Of a DNA stretch of 64,000 nt, positions 33,054 to 41,698 are shown one piece after another; within the stretch, counting starts at the first letter, position 1, and each line of letters starts with the position of its first letter. The notes below the pieces were generated by a model, which was not told the origin of the DNA, made no database searches, and worked only from the letters and a program-made list of their open reading frames with translations. A program made the position numbers and the translations under genes. This DNA is from Saccharospirillum sp965652395 (GTDB taxonomy: Bacteria; Pseudomonadota; Gammaproteobacteria; Pseudomonadales; Natronospirillaceae), in assembly GCA_965652395.1 (NCBI GenBank), contig CBFGUW010000012.1, forward strand, positions 60,131 through 124,130. The letters run 5' to 3'.

Positions 33054-34343
33054 ATGACCCAGTCTCGTGCCACTATCGATGCTTTTTTCCGTGACTCACT
33101 GGCCAAGAGCGATGCCTCCGTCATGACCGCCATCCGCCAGGAAGACCAACGCCAGCGCGACCAGATCGAACTCATCGCCTCTGAAAACATCGTCTCCAAA
33201 GCCGTACTCGAAGCCCAAGGCAGCGTCCTCACCAACAAATACGCCGAAGGCTACCCAGGCCGCCGCTACTACGGCGGCTGCGACTGGGTCGACGAAGTCG
33301 AACGCCTCGCCATCGAACGCGCCAAACAACTCTTCGACTGCGACTACGTCAACGTTCAACCCCATTCCGGCGCCCAAGCCAATGGAGCCGTCTTCCTAGC
33401 CCTGCTACAACCCGGCGACACCGTCATGGGCATGTCACTCGACGCCGGCGGCCACCTCACCCACGGCGCCCGCCCCGCCCTCTCCGGCAAATGGTTCAAC
33501 GCCGTCCAATACGGCGTCGACAAAGACACCCAACGCATCGACTACAACGCCGTCGAACAACTCGCCCTCGAATGCCAACCCAAAATCATCATCGCAGGCG
33601 GCTCCGCCATCCCGCGTGAACTCGACTTCGCCAAATTCCGCCGCATCGCCGACAAAGTGGGCGCTTACCTCATGGTAGACATGGCCCACATCGCCGGTCT
33701 CATCGCCACCGGCCTACACCCAAGCCCCATGCCGCACGCCCACATCGTCACCACCACCACGCACAAAACCCTGCGCGGCCCACGCGGCGGCATGATCCTC
33801 AGCAACGACCAGGACCTCGGCAAGAAAATCAATTCAGCCGTATTCCCAGGCCTGCAGGGCGGCCCGCTCATGCACGTAATCGCCGGAAAAGCCGTCGCCC
33901 TGGGCGAAGCCCTGAGCCCAACCTTCCGCACCTACTGCAAAGCGGTCATCAACAACGCCCAGACTCTGGCCAACGTACTGATCGAACGCGGCTGCGACAT
34001 CGTCACCGGCGGCACCGACACTCATTTGGTCCTGGTCGACCTCCGCCCCAAAGGCCTCACCGGCAACATCGTCGAAGTGGCCCTGGAACGCGCAGGCATC
34101 ACCTGCAATAAAAACGGCATCCCATTCGACCCGGAAAAACCGACCGTCACCTCCGGCATCCGCCTGGGCACCCCGGCGGGCACCACCCGCGGCTTCAGCA
34201 CCGAAGAATTCGCGCACATCGGTCACCTGATCGGCGACGTCCTGGACAACCTGGGTTCCGACAGTACGCCTGATGCCGAGGTCGAAGCCCGAGTCAAACA
34301 GGCCGTGGCTGAGTTGTGTCAGAGGTTTCCGCTTTATTCCTGA
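33054..34343 (+). CDS. glyA: Serine hydroxymethyltransferase, copy 2
   Basis: 429 residues with IELIASENIVSKAVLEAQGS and TTTHKTLRGPRGGMILS holding the PLP lysine. It is clearly diverged from copy 1 at 9388. The ATG at 33054 follows GAGGAGGCAAA; reading further upstream would pass through a palindromic repeat. It is the first gene of glyA2-gcvH-gcvP-sdaA2. There it most likely works in the catabolic direction: methylene-THF from glycine cleavage plus another glycine gives serine, which SdaA2 deaminates. Confidence 0.96.
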   Translation: MTQSRATIDAFFRDSLAKSDASVMTAIRQEDQRQRDQIELIASENIVSKAVLEAQGSVLTNKYAEGYPGRRYYGGCDWVDEVERLAIERAKQLFDCDYVNVQPHSGAQANGAVFLALLQPGDTVMGMSLDAGGHLTHGARPALSGKWFNAVQYGVDKDTQRIDYNAVEQLALECQPKIIIAGGSAIPRELDFAKFRRIADKVGAYLMVDMAHIAGLIATGLHPSPMPHAHIVTTTTHKTLRGPRGGMILSNDQDLGKKINSAVFPGLQGGPLMHVIAGKAVALGEALSPTFRTYCKAVINNAQTLANVLIERGCDIVTGGTDTHLVLVDLRPKGLTGNIVEVALERAGITCNKNGIPFDPEKPTVTSGIRLGTPAGTTRGFSTEEFAHIGHLIGDVLDNLGSDSTPDAEVEARVKQAVAELCQRFPLYS

Positions 34344-34374
34344 GGTTGACTATTACCGAGATTAAACCCGCGCC

Positions 34375-34480
34375 GGCTACTGGGGTGTCCCCCTCCAGGG
34401 TCGGCGTGAACCCATCCATGGGGCCTAGACTGCAGCATCCATGCTGCAGACCACCCTGGAGGGGGACACCCCAGCATCCG
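34375..34480. repeat. Palindromic repeat copy E (type I of a tandem pair)
   Basis: A perfect 22-base stem (34380-34401 with 34453-34474), inner hairpin CTGCAGCAT/ATGCTGCAG, core GTGAACCCATCCATGGGGCC. It lies in the 393-base gap between glyA2 and gcvH, which holds no gene. Confidence 0.92.
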
Positions 34481-34550
34481 TCGCTAGCCTGCTGCGGCAA
34501 TGGGTTCCTGGTGTAAAAAGCATTAAGGGTTGAGTTGGCACTGCTGGCTA

Positions 34551-34663
34551 GGGTCCGATGCCGGTGGTGCTCATTCAGGGGTATCTGAGGCATGGATGCC
34601 GAAGTTAAGCCTACATGGATGTATTCACGGCGCCCCTGAATGAGCACCACCGGTAGCGGACCC
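34551..34663. repeat. Palindromic repeat copy F (type II of a tandem pair)
   Basis: Arms 34551-34581 and 34633-34663 pair over 31 bases with only the 3-base ATG/TAG bubble. The core differs from type I: GAGGCATGGATGCCGA, then CCTACATGGATGTATTCACG. It lies about 75 bases after copy E. Confidence 0.92.
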
Positions 34664-34736
34664 GGGTTCACCCACAGTCCTAAAGAAGCCAACTCAGCCA
34701 CAGAACATAACCACCGACGCGAGTTGAGGAAGAAAA

Positions 34737-35129
34737 ATGAGCACAGCACCAGCCGAATTGAAGTATGCGGAAAGCCACGAATGGGTACGGGATAACGGTG
34801 ACGGCACCGTCACCGTGGGTATCACCGATCATGCACAGGGTCAGCTTGGGGATATTGTCTTTGTCGACCTGCCCAGTGCCGACAGTGAATTGGAGAAAGG
34901 TCAGGACTTCGCCGTGATTGAATCCGTGAAGGCCGCGTCCGATATCTACAGCCCCCTGAGCGGCACCGTCGTCGAAGCCAACGAAACATTGGCCGACGCC
35001 CCCGAAACCGTCAACGAAGCCCCCTACGGCGACGGCTGGCTCATCAAACTCAAGATCGACGACCCCAGCCAACTCAACACCCTGCTCAGCGCCGACGCCT
35101 ACCAACAACTCGTTGGCAACGAAGGCTAA
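34737..35129 (+). CDS. gcvH: Glycine cleavage system H protein
   Basis: 130 residues, the lipoyl carrier of the glycine cleavage complex. KYAESHEWVRDNGDGTVTVG opens the fold, GDIVFVDLPSADSELEKGQD follows, and ESVKAASDIYSPLSG holds the lipoylated Lys. It starts behind GAGGAAG and ends 12 bases before gcvP, so the two are cotranscribed. The two palindromic repeats upstream separate it from glyA2 and may change relative expression. Confidence 0.97.
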   Translation: MSTAPAELKYAESHEWVRDNGDGTVTVGITDHAQGQLGDIVFVDLPSADSELEKGQDFAVIESVKAASDIYSPLSGTVVEANETLADAPETVNEAPYGDGWLIKLKIDDPSQLNTLLSADAYQQLVGNEG

Positions 35130-35141
35130 GGAGGAACCCGC

Positions 35142-38018
35142 ATGACCGCCAAGCTGCCATTCACCCAAAAGCCTCTCGCCCACCTGCACAGCGCCAGCTT
35201 CACCCAACGGCACATCGGGCCCGACAGCGACGAACAAGCCGCCATGCTCGAAGCCCTCGGGGTCGACTCCGTGCAGACACTCCTCGACCAGACCGTTCCC
35301 GAAGGCATCCGACTCGGTCGCCCCCTCGCCGTGCGCGAAGGGTTGTCAGAAGAAGCCGCACTGGCGGAACTGCGTACACTGGCCGACCAGAACATCGTCA
35401 ACCGAAGCTACATCGGCCAAGGCTACTACAACACCCTTATGCCCGCCGTTATTCAGCGCAACGTGCTGGAAAACCCCGCCTGGTACACCGCCTACACCCC
35501 CTACCAGCCGGAAATCTCCCAGGGCCGCCTCGAATCCCTGCTCAATTTCCAGCAACTGATCATGGACCTCACCGGTCTGGACCTCGCCAACGCCTCCTTG
35601 TTGGATGAAGCCACCGCCGCCGCCGAAGCCATGACGCTGTGCCAGCGTGCCAACCGCAAAAACAAAGGCAACGACTTCTTCGTCGCCGACGATGTCCATC
35701 CGCAAACACTGGACGTGCTGCGCACCCGCGCCGAGCACCATGGCTTCAACATCGTCGTGGCCCCGGCCACCAGTATCGGTGAATACGCACCTTTCGGTGC
35801 GCTGTTCCAATACCCGACCAGCAACGGCCAGATTCCCGATCTCGGCAAGCTCATCCAACAGGCGCGGGAGCAAGGCGCGGTGACCGCCGTCGCTAGCGAC
35901 CTGCTTGCCCTGATCCTTCTGCGCTCACCCGGCGAATTGGGGGCCGATATCGTTTTCGGCAGCGCCCAGCGCTTCGGTGTGCCCATGGGCTATGGCGGCC
36001 CACACGCCGCTTTCTTTGCCGCTCGCGAAGATCTGAAACGTCAGGTGCCGGGCCGCATCATCGGGGTCTCGGTCGACAGTCGGGAGAACACGGCGCTGCG
36101 CATGGCAATGCAGACCCGCGAGCAGCATATCCGCCGGGAAAAGGCGACCTCCAACATCTGTACCGCTCAGGCTCTGCTCGCCAATCTGGCGGCTTTCTAT
36201 GCCGTTTACCATGGTCCCGAAGGATTACGCGCCATTGCAGAGCGGGTACACCGACTGACCGCCATTCTGGCCAACGGTCTACGCAAGGCTGGCCAAACCG
36301 TGCCCGCCACCTACTTCGATACCCTGACGTTGGAGATCGAGCCGATTGTGCTGAAGCGGGCCGAGACTGCGGGTATGAATCTGCGCTTGTTGAGTGCCAC
36401 CCAAGTCGGTATCAGCCTGGATGAAACCACCACGGCCGACGACGTTGCCGAGCTGTTCGACGTATTGCTGGGCGAAGAGCATAGCCTCTCCGTGGCCGAT
36501 TTGGATGCGGCGATCACCGGTGGCGAGCCGACCGGCATCCGCGCCGATCAGCGTCGCCAGGACGCGATTCTGACGCACCCGGTGTTCAATCAATACCACA
36601 GCGAAACTGAGTTGCTGCGTTATATCAAGCGACTGGAAAACAAAGATTATTCACTGGTTCACGGCATGATCCCTCTGGGTTCCTGCACCATGAAACTGAA
36701 CGCCACCGCCGAAATGATGCCGGTGAGCTGGCCCGAGTTCGCGAACATTCACCCCTTCGCACCGGCTGACCAGGCAGTGGGCTATCGCAAAATGATCGCG
36801 GACCTGGAACGGGATCTGGCTGAAATCACGGGTTACGATGCCATCTCCATGCAGCCGAATTCCGGCGCTCAGGGTGAATACGCCGGTTTGCTGGCGATCA
36901 AACGTTACCAGGAAGCCCAGGGTGAAGGGCAGCGCGATGTGTGCTTGATTCCTGCGTCGGCACACGGCACGAACCCGGCCTCGGCGGCGATGATGAGCAT
37001 GAAGGTGGTGATCGTGAATTGCGACGAAGACGGCAACGTCGATCTGGACGATCTGAAGAAAAAAGCCGAGCAGACCGGTGACCGACTCTCCGCCTGCATG
37101 GTCACCTACCCATCCACCCATGGGGTTTATGAAGAATCCGTTACCGAGCTGTGCCGAATCGTTCACGAGCATGGCGGCCAGGTCTATCTCGATGGCGCGA
37201 ACCTCAACGCCCAAGTAGGCCTGACCCAACCGGGTCTGATCGGCTCCGATGTGTCGCACCTGAACCTGCATAAAACCTTCGCCATTCCTCACGGTGGTGG
37301 CGGTCCGGGCATGGGGCCGATCGGCGTGAAGGCGCATCTAGCACCCTACCTGCCGGGGCACAATCATGAAGGGAACGGTGAAGGTGCTGTCTCGGCTGCG
37401 CCTTTCGGGTCCGCCGGTATTCTGCCGATCACCTGGATGTACAACCGGATGCTGGGACAGGACGGCCTGCGCCGTTCCAGTGAAATCGCAATTCTGAATG
37501 CGAACTACATCGCCCAGCAATTGGCCGATGATTACGAAGTGCTGTATCGCGGTCGCAACGGACGGGTGGCACATGAATGCATCATCGATATTCGCCCGCT
37601 CAAGGCCGATACCGGCATCACCGAGGAAGACATCGCCAAACGATTGATGGACTACGGCTTCCACGCTCCGACCATGTCTTTCCCGGTGCCCGGCACGCTG
37701 ATGATCGAACCGACCGAGTCGGAATCTAAAGCGGAACTGGACCGTTTTATCGAGGCGATGAAAGGCATACGCACGGAAATCGAAAAGGTGAAAAACGGTG
37801 AGTGGTCGGCCGACCAAAGCCCGCTGCGGAATGCGCCCCATACCCAGCCGGATGTCATGGGTGATTGGGATCGCCCTTACTCCCGCGATACCGCCGTGTT
37901 CCCGAGCGAGGCGGTACGGCAAGCGAAATTCTGGCCGTCGGTGAACCGTGTCGACAATGTGTACGGCGACCGGAACTTCATTTGCAGCTGCCCCGGAACC
38001 GAGGCCTATCGAGAGTAA
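35142..38018 (+). CDS. gcvP: Glycine dehydrogenase (decarboxylating), P protein
   Basis: 958 residues, the single-chain P protein. It decarboxylates glycine on PLP and loads the aminomethyl group on H protein. The N-terminus has RHIGPDSDEQAAML, the N-half shows YGGPHAAFFA, and the C-half has MIPLGSCTMKLNA and NLHKTFAIPHGGGGPGMGPI with the PLP lysine. Full length. It is followed after 74 bases by sdaA2, which has its own ribosome-binding site. Confidence 0.97.
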   Translation: MTAKLPFTQKPLAHLHSASFTQRHIGPDSDEQAAMLEALGVDSVQTLLDQTVPEGIRLGRPLAVREGLSEEAALAELRTLADQNIVNRSYIGQGYYNTLMPAVIQRNVLENPAWYTAYTPYQPEISQGRLESLLNFQQLIMDLTGLDLANASLLDEATAAAEAMTLCQRANRKNKGNDFFVADDVHPQTLDVLRTRAEHHGFNIVVAPATSIGEYAPFGALFQYPTSNGQIPDLGKLIQQAREQGAVTAVASDLLALILLRSPGELGADIVFGSAQRFGVPMGYGGPHAAFFAAREDLKRQVPGRIIGVSVDSRENTALRMAMQTREQHIRREKATSNICTAQALLANLAAFYAVYHGPEGLRAIAERVHRLTAILANGLRKAGQTVPATYFDTLTLEIEPIVLKRAETAGMNLRLLSATQVGISLDETTTADDVAELFDVLLGEEHSLSVADLDAAITGGEPTGIRADQRRQDAILTHPVFNQYHSETELLRYIKRLENKDYSLVHGMIPLGSCTMKLNATAEMMPVSWPEFANIHPFAPADQAVGYRKMIADLERDLAEITGYDAISMQPNSGAQGEYAGLLAIKRYQEAQGEGQRDVCLIPASAHGTNPASAAMMSMKVVIVNCDEDGNVDLDDLKKKAEQTGDRLSACMVTYPSTHGVYEESVTELCRIVHEHGGQVYLDGANLNAQVGLTQPGLIGSDVSHLNLHKTFAIPHGGGGPGMGPIGVKAHLAPYLPGHNHEGNGEGAVSAAPFGSAGILPITWMYNRMLGQDGLRRSSEIAILNANYIAQQLADDYEVLYRGRNGRVAHECIIDIRPLKADTGITEEDIAKRLMDYGFHAPTMSFPVPGTLMIEPTESESKAELDRFIEAMKGIRTEIEKVKNGEWSADQSPLRNAPHTQPDVMGDWDRPYSRDTAVFPSEAVRQAKFWPSVNRVDNVYGDRNFICSCPGTEAYRE

Positions 38019-38092
38019 ACCTCAAGGCGGAAGGAGCCTACACTGCGCGCTCCTTCCACCTGCCCCTTAAAAAAATCGCTGGGAGAACAAGA

Positions 38093-39469
38093 ATGTACAT
38101 CAGCGCTTTCGACCTGTTTAAAATCGGTATTGGCCCTTCCAGTTCGCATACCGTCGGCCCAATGAATGCCGCGGCGGATTTTATAACCCAATCCTTTTCC
38201 CTGACTCAAAGGCGGGAAATCACTCGAATAAAAGTCGTATTGCACGGGTCACTCAGCGCTACCGGTCGTGGCCATGGAACAGACACCGCCGTGATCGCAG
38301 GCTTGACCGGTGCCCGCCCGGCAACGGTTGATCCTGATTGGCTGTGGTCCCTCCCCCAACGATTAGCCCAGGGTGAGCCCTTGGTGATTGCCGGTGAAGT
38401 ACCCCTGTCTTTTTCCCCCGACGAAGATGTGGTGTTCGATGACGAGCCACTGCCCTATCACCCGAACGCCTTGACCCTATGCGCCTACATGAAGGACGGC
38501 TCGGAAATATCCGCCGTTTATTATTCGGTAGGCGGCGGCTTTGTCGTCACCCAACAGGAAGCCGAACAAAGCAACAGCTACGTAACGGATGTGACGGTGC
38601 CCTACCCCTTCAACACCGCGCAGGAGCTGTTGGCATTGTGCGAAACCCACCGGTTACGCATCAGCGAATTAATAGCCGCCAATGAACGCGCGTTGCGTTC
38701 GGAAACCGACATTCATTCCGGCCTTCACGCCATCTGGCAGGCCATGCGCGATTGCATTGAAACCGGCCTGGGTACGGAAGGGGTGTTACCGGGCGGTTTG
38801 AATGTGAACCGCCGGGCTCATCGTTTTCATGCCTCCTTGCAACAGGCAAAAAGTCGCAACGTGATCGCCAATACCTTGGGTGCCATGGATTGGGTGAACC
38901 TCTATGCGCTGGCGGTCAACGAAGAAAACGCCGCCGGTGGTCGCATGGTCACCGCGCCCACCAACGGCGCAGCGGGCATTATTCCGGCGGTGCTGATGTA
39001 TTACCTGACGTTCAGCGACCGGTTAAGCAGCGACGACATTATTCCCTTTCTGCTAACGGCATCGGCTGTGGGTGGTTTGTGCAAACGCAACGCCTCCATT
39101 TCCGGTGCCGAGGTAGGCTGCCAGGGCGAGGTGGGTTCCGCCTGCGCGATGGCGGCGGCCGGTTTGACCGAGGTATTGGGCGGCACGCCCGCTCAGGTTG
39201 AAAATGCGGCTGAAATCGCGTTGGAACATAACCTGGGGCTAACGTGCGACCCCATCGGTGGGCTGGTGCAGGTGCCCTGCATTGAGCGAAACGCCATCGC
39301 CGCAATAAAAGCCATCAACGCTGCCCAGTTGGCCTTGCGTGGAGACGGCAGTCACTTTGTGTCTCTGGATAAAGTGATCAATACCCTACGCGAAACCGGT
39401 CGGGATATGCAGGATAAATACAAGGAAACGTCGAAAGGCGGGTTGGCGGTGAATGTGATTGAGTGCTAG
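38093..39469 (+). CDS. sdaA: L-serine ammonia-lyase (single-chain, Fe-S type), copy 2
   Basis: 458 residues, same architecture as copy 1: DLFKIGIGPSSSHTVGPMNA, GCQGEVGSACAMAAAG, LTCDPIGGLVQVPCIERN and a terminal Cys. The ATG at 38093 follows GGGAG; the open frame extends 76 codons upstream but overlaps the gcvP end and lacks similarity. As last gene of glyA2-gcvH-gcvP-sdaA2 it completes conversion of glycine to pyruvate. It is ended by the stem-loop at 39496. Confidence 0.96.
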   Translation: MYISAFDLFKIGIGPSSSHTVGPMNAAADFITQSFSLTQRREITRIKVVLHGSLSATGRGHGTDTAVIAGLTGARPATVDPDWLWSLPQRLAQGEPLVIAGEVPLSFSPDEDVVFDDEPLPYHPNALTLCAYMKDGSEISAVYYSVGGGFVVTQQEAEQSNSYVTDVTVPYPFNTAQELLALCETHRLRISELIAANERALRSETDIHSGLHAIWQAMRDCIETGLGTEGVLPGGLNVNRRAHRFHASLQQAKSRNVIANTLGAMDWVNLYALAVNEENAAGGRMVTAPTNGAAGIIPAVLMYYLTFSDRLSSDDIIPFLLTASAVGGLCKRNASISGAEVGCQGEVGSACAMAAAGLTEVLGGTPAQVENAAEIALEHNLGLTCDPIGGLVQVPCIERNAIAAIKAINAAQLALRGDGSHFVSLDKVINTLRETGRDMQDKYKETSKGGLAVNVIEC

Positions 39470-39495
39470 TGCGGTGCCATCGTGTATAGGAGTAA

Positions 39496-39520
39496 AATGC
39501 CGGCGTGAACCGCCGGCATT
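39496..39520 (-). terminator. Terminator between sdaA2 and the M23 peptidase gene
   Basis: AATGCCGGCG/CGCCGGCATT, a 10-bp perfect stem with a 5-base loop. On the minus strand TTTT follows, so it best serves the peptidase gene, but it can also act for the convergent sdaA2. Confidence 0.8.
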
Positions 39521-39530
39521 GTCGAAAGAA

Positions 39531-40802
39531 CTACTTGGTCCCGTAGTTATAAATGGAATTCCAGGCGCAGATGTAGCGCCCTTCCCTCTCGTTATACAAC
39601 CAGAAGTTGTAACAATTATCGTCGTAACTCCAGCGACCGACATCGATCTTATAAGGCCCCAAATTCACTCCCTGCAGCGATTGATAATAACCGTTGTACA
39701 ACAACGAAAAATGCAAATGCGGCCCGGTTGAACTGCCGCCCTGACACAAGGCCGAGTTGCGATCATCGGCGTAGTTCGCCAACTTGGTATTACGGTTCAC
39801 CCATTGGCCGTCCTGCACCTGCACGCCTTCGAGGTGGTAGTAATTGGTGGCCCACCCATTCGGATTGGTGACACGCACCTGGCAACGTGAAAACACCCGC
39901 ACATAACCACTGTGGGCTGCCGCTACGCTGTAAGTGCGGCCGTACCAGCGGGGCCAGTCGTAGGAAACATCGATGGATGACAACGGGAAGCCCGAGCCGG
40001 TATTGGCGTGGGCGCCGTTCGGAATCCACCAGTATCCCTGACGCCAGGGCATTTGCATCATATCGTCGGGTGGAACCGCGCGGCTGTAGTAGGTGTTCCA
40101 CTGGGGAGCATTCTCTGTGTGACTGTCGAGCGCTTTGTCGGAGCGTTTCTGAAGGGATAGATCGGAACCGACCAGTGCATCGGCCGCTTCGGGAAACAGC
40201 TTCGTGTACTGCTGCTTGAAGGTTTGCAGCGGGTCCTGCGCACGAATGGAACGGTGATTTTCGGCCATGGCGCTGGCCAACACCAGAGAGGCAGGGTCCG
40301 CTTGGTCTGTGGGACGCCACGGGCTGCTTTTCTGCTGTTCCTTCAAGTTATAGAAACGCTGGGACAACCGGGTCACCACATCACCCAATTGAGCGTTGAA
40401 GCCCTGTTCGGTGGAGAGGCTACCAAAAGGCTGTTCCAATGCCGCTTCCGTCGGTTGGGATATTACCTGACTGCGGGCTTCCATCAGCGCCAATACAATG
40501 CGCGGATGCACGCTGGCAAAGCCGCTCCAATGCAAAATGGCTTCCTGGTGGGGTTTAAGGTGAGGGGCCTGTTGGTCAAGAAAGGCGGCCAGATCGAACC
40601 GGTCGCGATTTAGATCGTACACGAAGGCGGCTTCCCGAATGGGTTGCGCCTGGCTCACCTGATGACGAACGATTTCAACCTTGGCTTGGGATTCAATAGC
40701 GCTTTCACCGGGTTCGTGAATATCTTTGGCTTGAAGGGCGCTCGCGGAAAAAACAGCCAATGCACAGGCCAGGCTTAGGGGAGTGAAACAGAATTTCTTC
40801 AT
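39531..40802 (-). CDS. LasA-like M23 family metalloendopeptidase
   Basis: 423 residues, similar in size to the P. aeruginosa LasA precursor. There is a signal peptide (to about residue 25) and a propeptide-like region of about 200 residues. The mature M23 domain (about 235-423) has the SSIDVSYDWPRWYG metal-site region, AAHSGYVRVFSRCQV and GPHLHFSLLYNG (HxH). LasA-type enzymes cut polyglycine in peptidoglycan cross-bridges and elastin; the protein is presumably secreted and autoprocessed. Cys pairs in the mature part (RCQV/ALCQ and DNCYN/YICAW) could form disulfides as in LasA. Transcribed alone. Confidence 0.88.
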   Translation of the reverse strand: MKKFCFTPLSLACALAVFSASALQAKDIHEPGESAIESQAKVEIVRHQVSQAQPIREAAFVYDLNRDRFDLAAFLDQQAPHLKPHQEAILHWSGFASVHPRIVLALMEARSQVISQPTEAALEQPFGSLSTEQGFNAQLGDVVTRLSQRFYNLKEQQKSSPWRPTDQADPASLVLASAMAENHRSIRAQDPLQTFKQQYTKLFPEAADALVGSDLSLQKRSDKALDSHTENAPQWNTYYSRAVPPDDMMQMPWRQGYWWIPNGAHANTGSGFPLSSIDVSYDWPRWYGRTYSVAAAHSGYVRVFSRCQVRVTNPNGWATNYYHLEGVQVQDGQWVNRNTKLANYADDRNSALCQGGSSTGPHLHFSLLYNGYYQSLQGVNLGPYKIDVGRWSYDDNCYNFWLYNEREGRYICAWNSIYNYGTK

Positions 40803-41111
40803 GGTTGTGCAGTCCTTTTTAGGAGGGTTTTATCTTTGTTATGTGCCGTGTTCCGCCTCGGATTGCTACGCCGACTTCCATGCGGCGGTACTTCTTCAAA
40901 GGCTGGACCTATCAGTAGGGCCCGACAGCCAGACGTTTTGTCCGGCGAATACGGCTCGCCTACCTTAAAAGAGGCCGAGTAGGGAGAAAACCTTGATGCG
41001 CGACAAAACGTTCAGATTTGCGACCAGGAGAAAAGACAAGGCGGGAGAGAGGATGCCCCGGAGAGAGGCTCCGGGGCAGGGACGATAAGCTATTCCATGA
41101 GGGTGGTGGAA
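40803..41111. other. Intergenic region with a stem-loop
   Basis: No gene seen in 309 bases. A stem GCCCCGGA/TCCGGGGC (41055-41077, 7-base loop) lies downstream of the EF-hand gene and may end its transcript, though no T-tract follows. The remainder should hold the peptidase promoter. Confidence 0.5.
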
Positions 41112-41462
41112 TTAATAGTCGGTATCCGTATCCATGTCGGAATCCCAATCAGACGAGGAACCGCTGTTACTTTGGCTGTTCACTACATCTTCAACCATGG
41201 AAGGTGTCGGGTTGAACTCGCCAAACTCCGCGTTGGAAAGCTCTTGGTTGCCGTTACGATCCAGATGGCCAAAAATATTTTCCAGTTCAGGGTAAGCCGT
41301 CACCTCACCCCGGGTGAGTACACCATCACCATCGATATCCAATACCCGGAACAAACCGGCGTTGTTTGCCTCGGTGTACTCTTCATAATCCATTTCAGCC
41401 ACGGCATAGCCTGCAGCACCCGCAGTGAGTAATACAGTGGTCATCAGAGCTGTCTTTTTCAT
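41112..41462 (-). CDS. Secreted EF-hand protein
   Basis: 116 residues: a signal peptide (MKKTALMTTVLLTAGAAGYAVA) then two EF-hand loops, DIDGDGVLTRGE (canonical) and DRNGNQELSNAE, and an acidic, Ser/Asp-rich tail. It probably binds calcium in the periplasm or outside the cell. The ATG at 41462 follows GGAGGAG. It lies beside a secreted metalloprotease and an aminopeptidase-type enzyme, but no operon link is evident. Confidence 0.85.
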   Translation of the reverse strand: MKKTALMTTVLLTAGAAGYAVAEMDYEEYTEANNAGLFRVLDIDGDGVLTRGEVTAYPELENIFGHLDRNGNQELSNAEFGEFNPTPSMVEDVVNSQSNSGSSSDWDSDMDTDTDY

Positions 41463-41698
41463 AACTCCTCCTCCTTGCTTGAATGAATTCAGATTTAAAC
41501 CACACGGTGAAGGATTGACCGTGCATGTGCCTATAGACACACAACTACCGTGCCAGTCTTTGCCAATCCGCCGCTGAAGCCGATTCGGCCGTATCACCCA
41601 GATAGAAAAAGGAGCGGGACTGTCGACAGGCGTCGACAGTCTGGGGCTGAGTTATTAGAAACCGTTGCAAATCAAGAGGATAAGGTGTCTGTTTTCAC

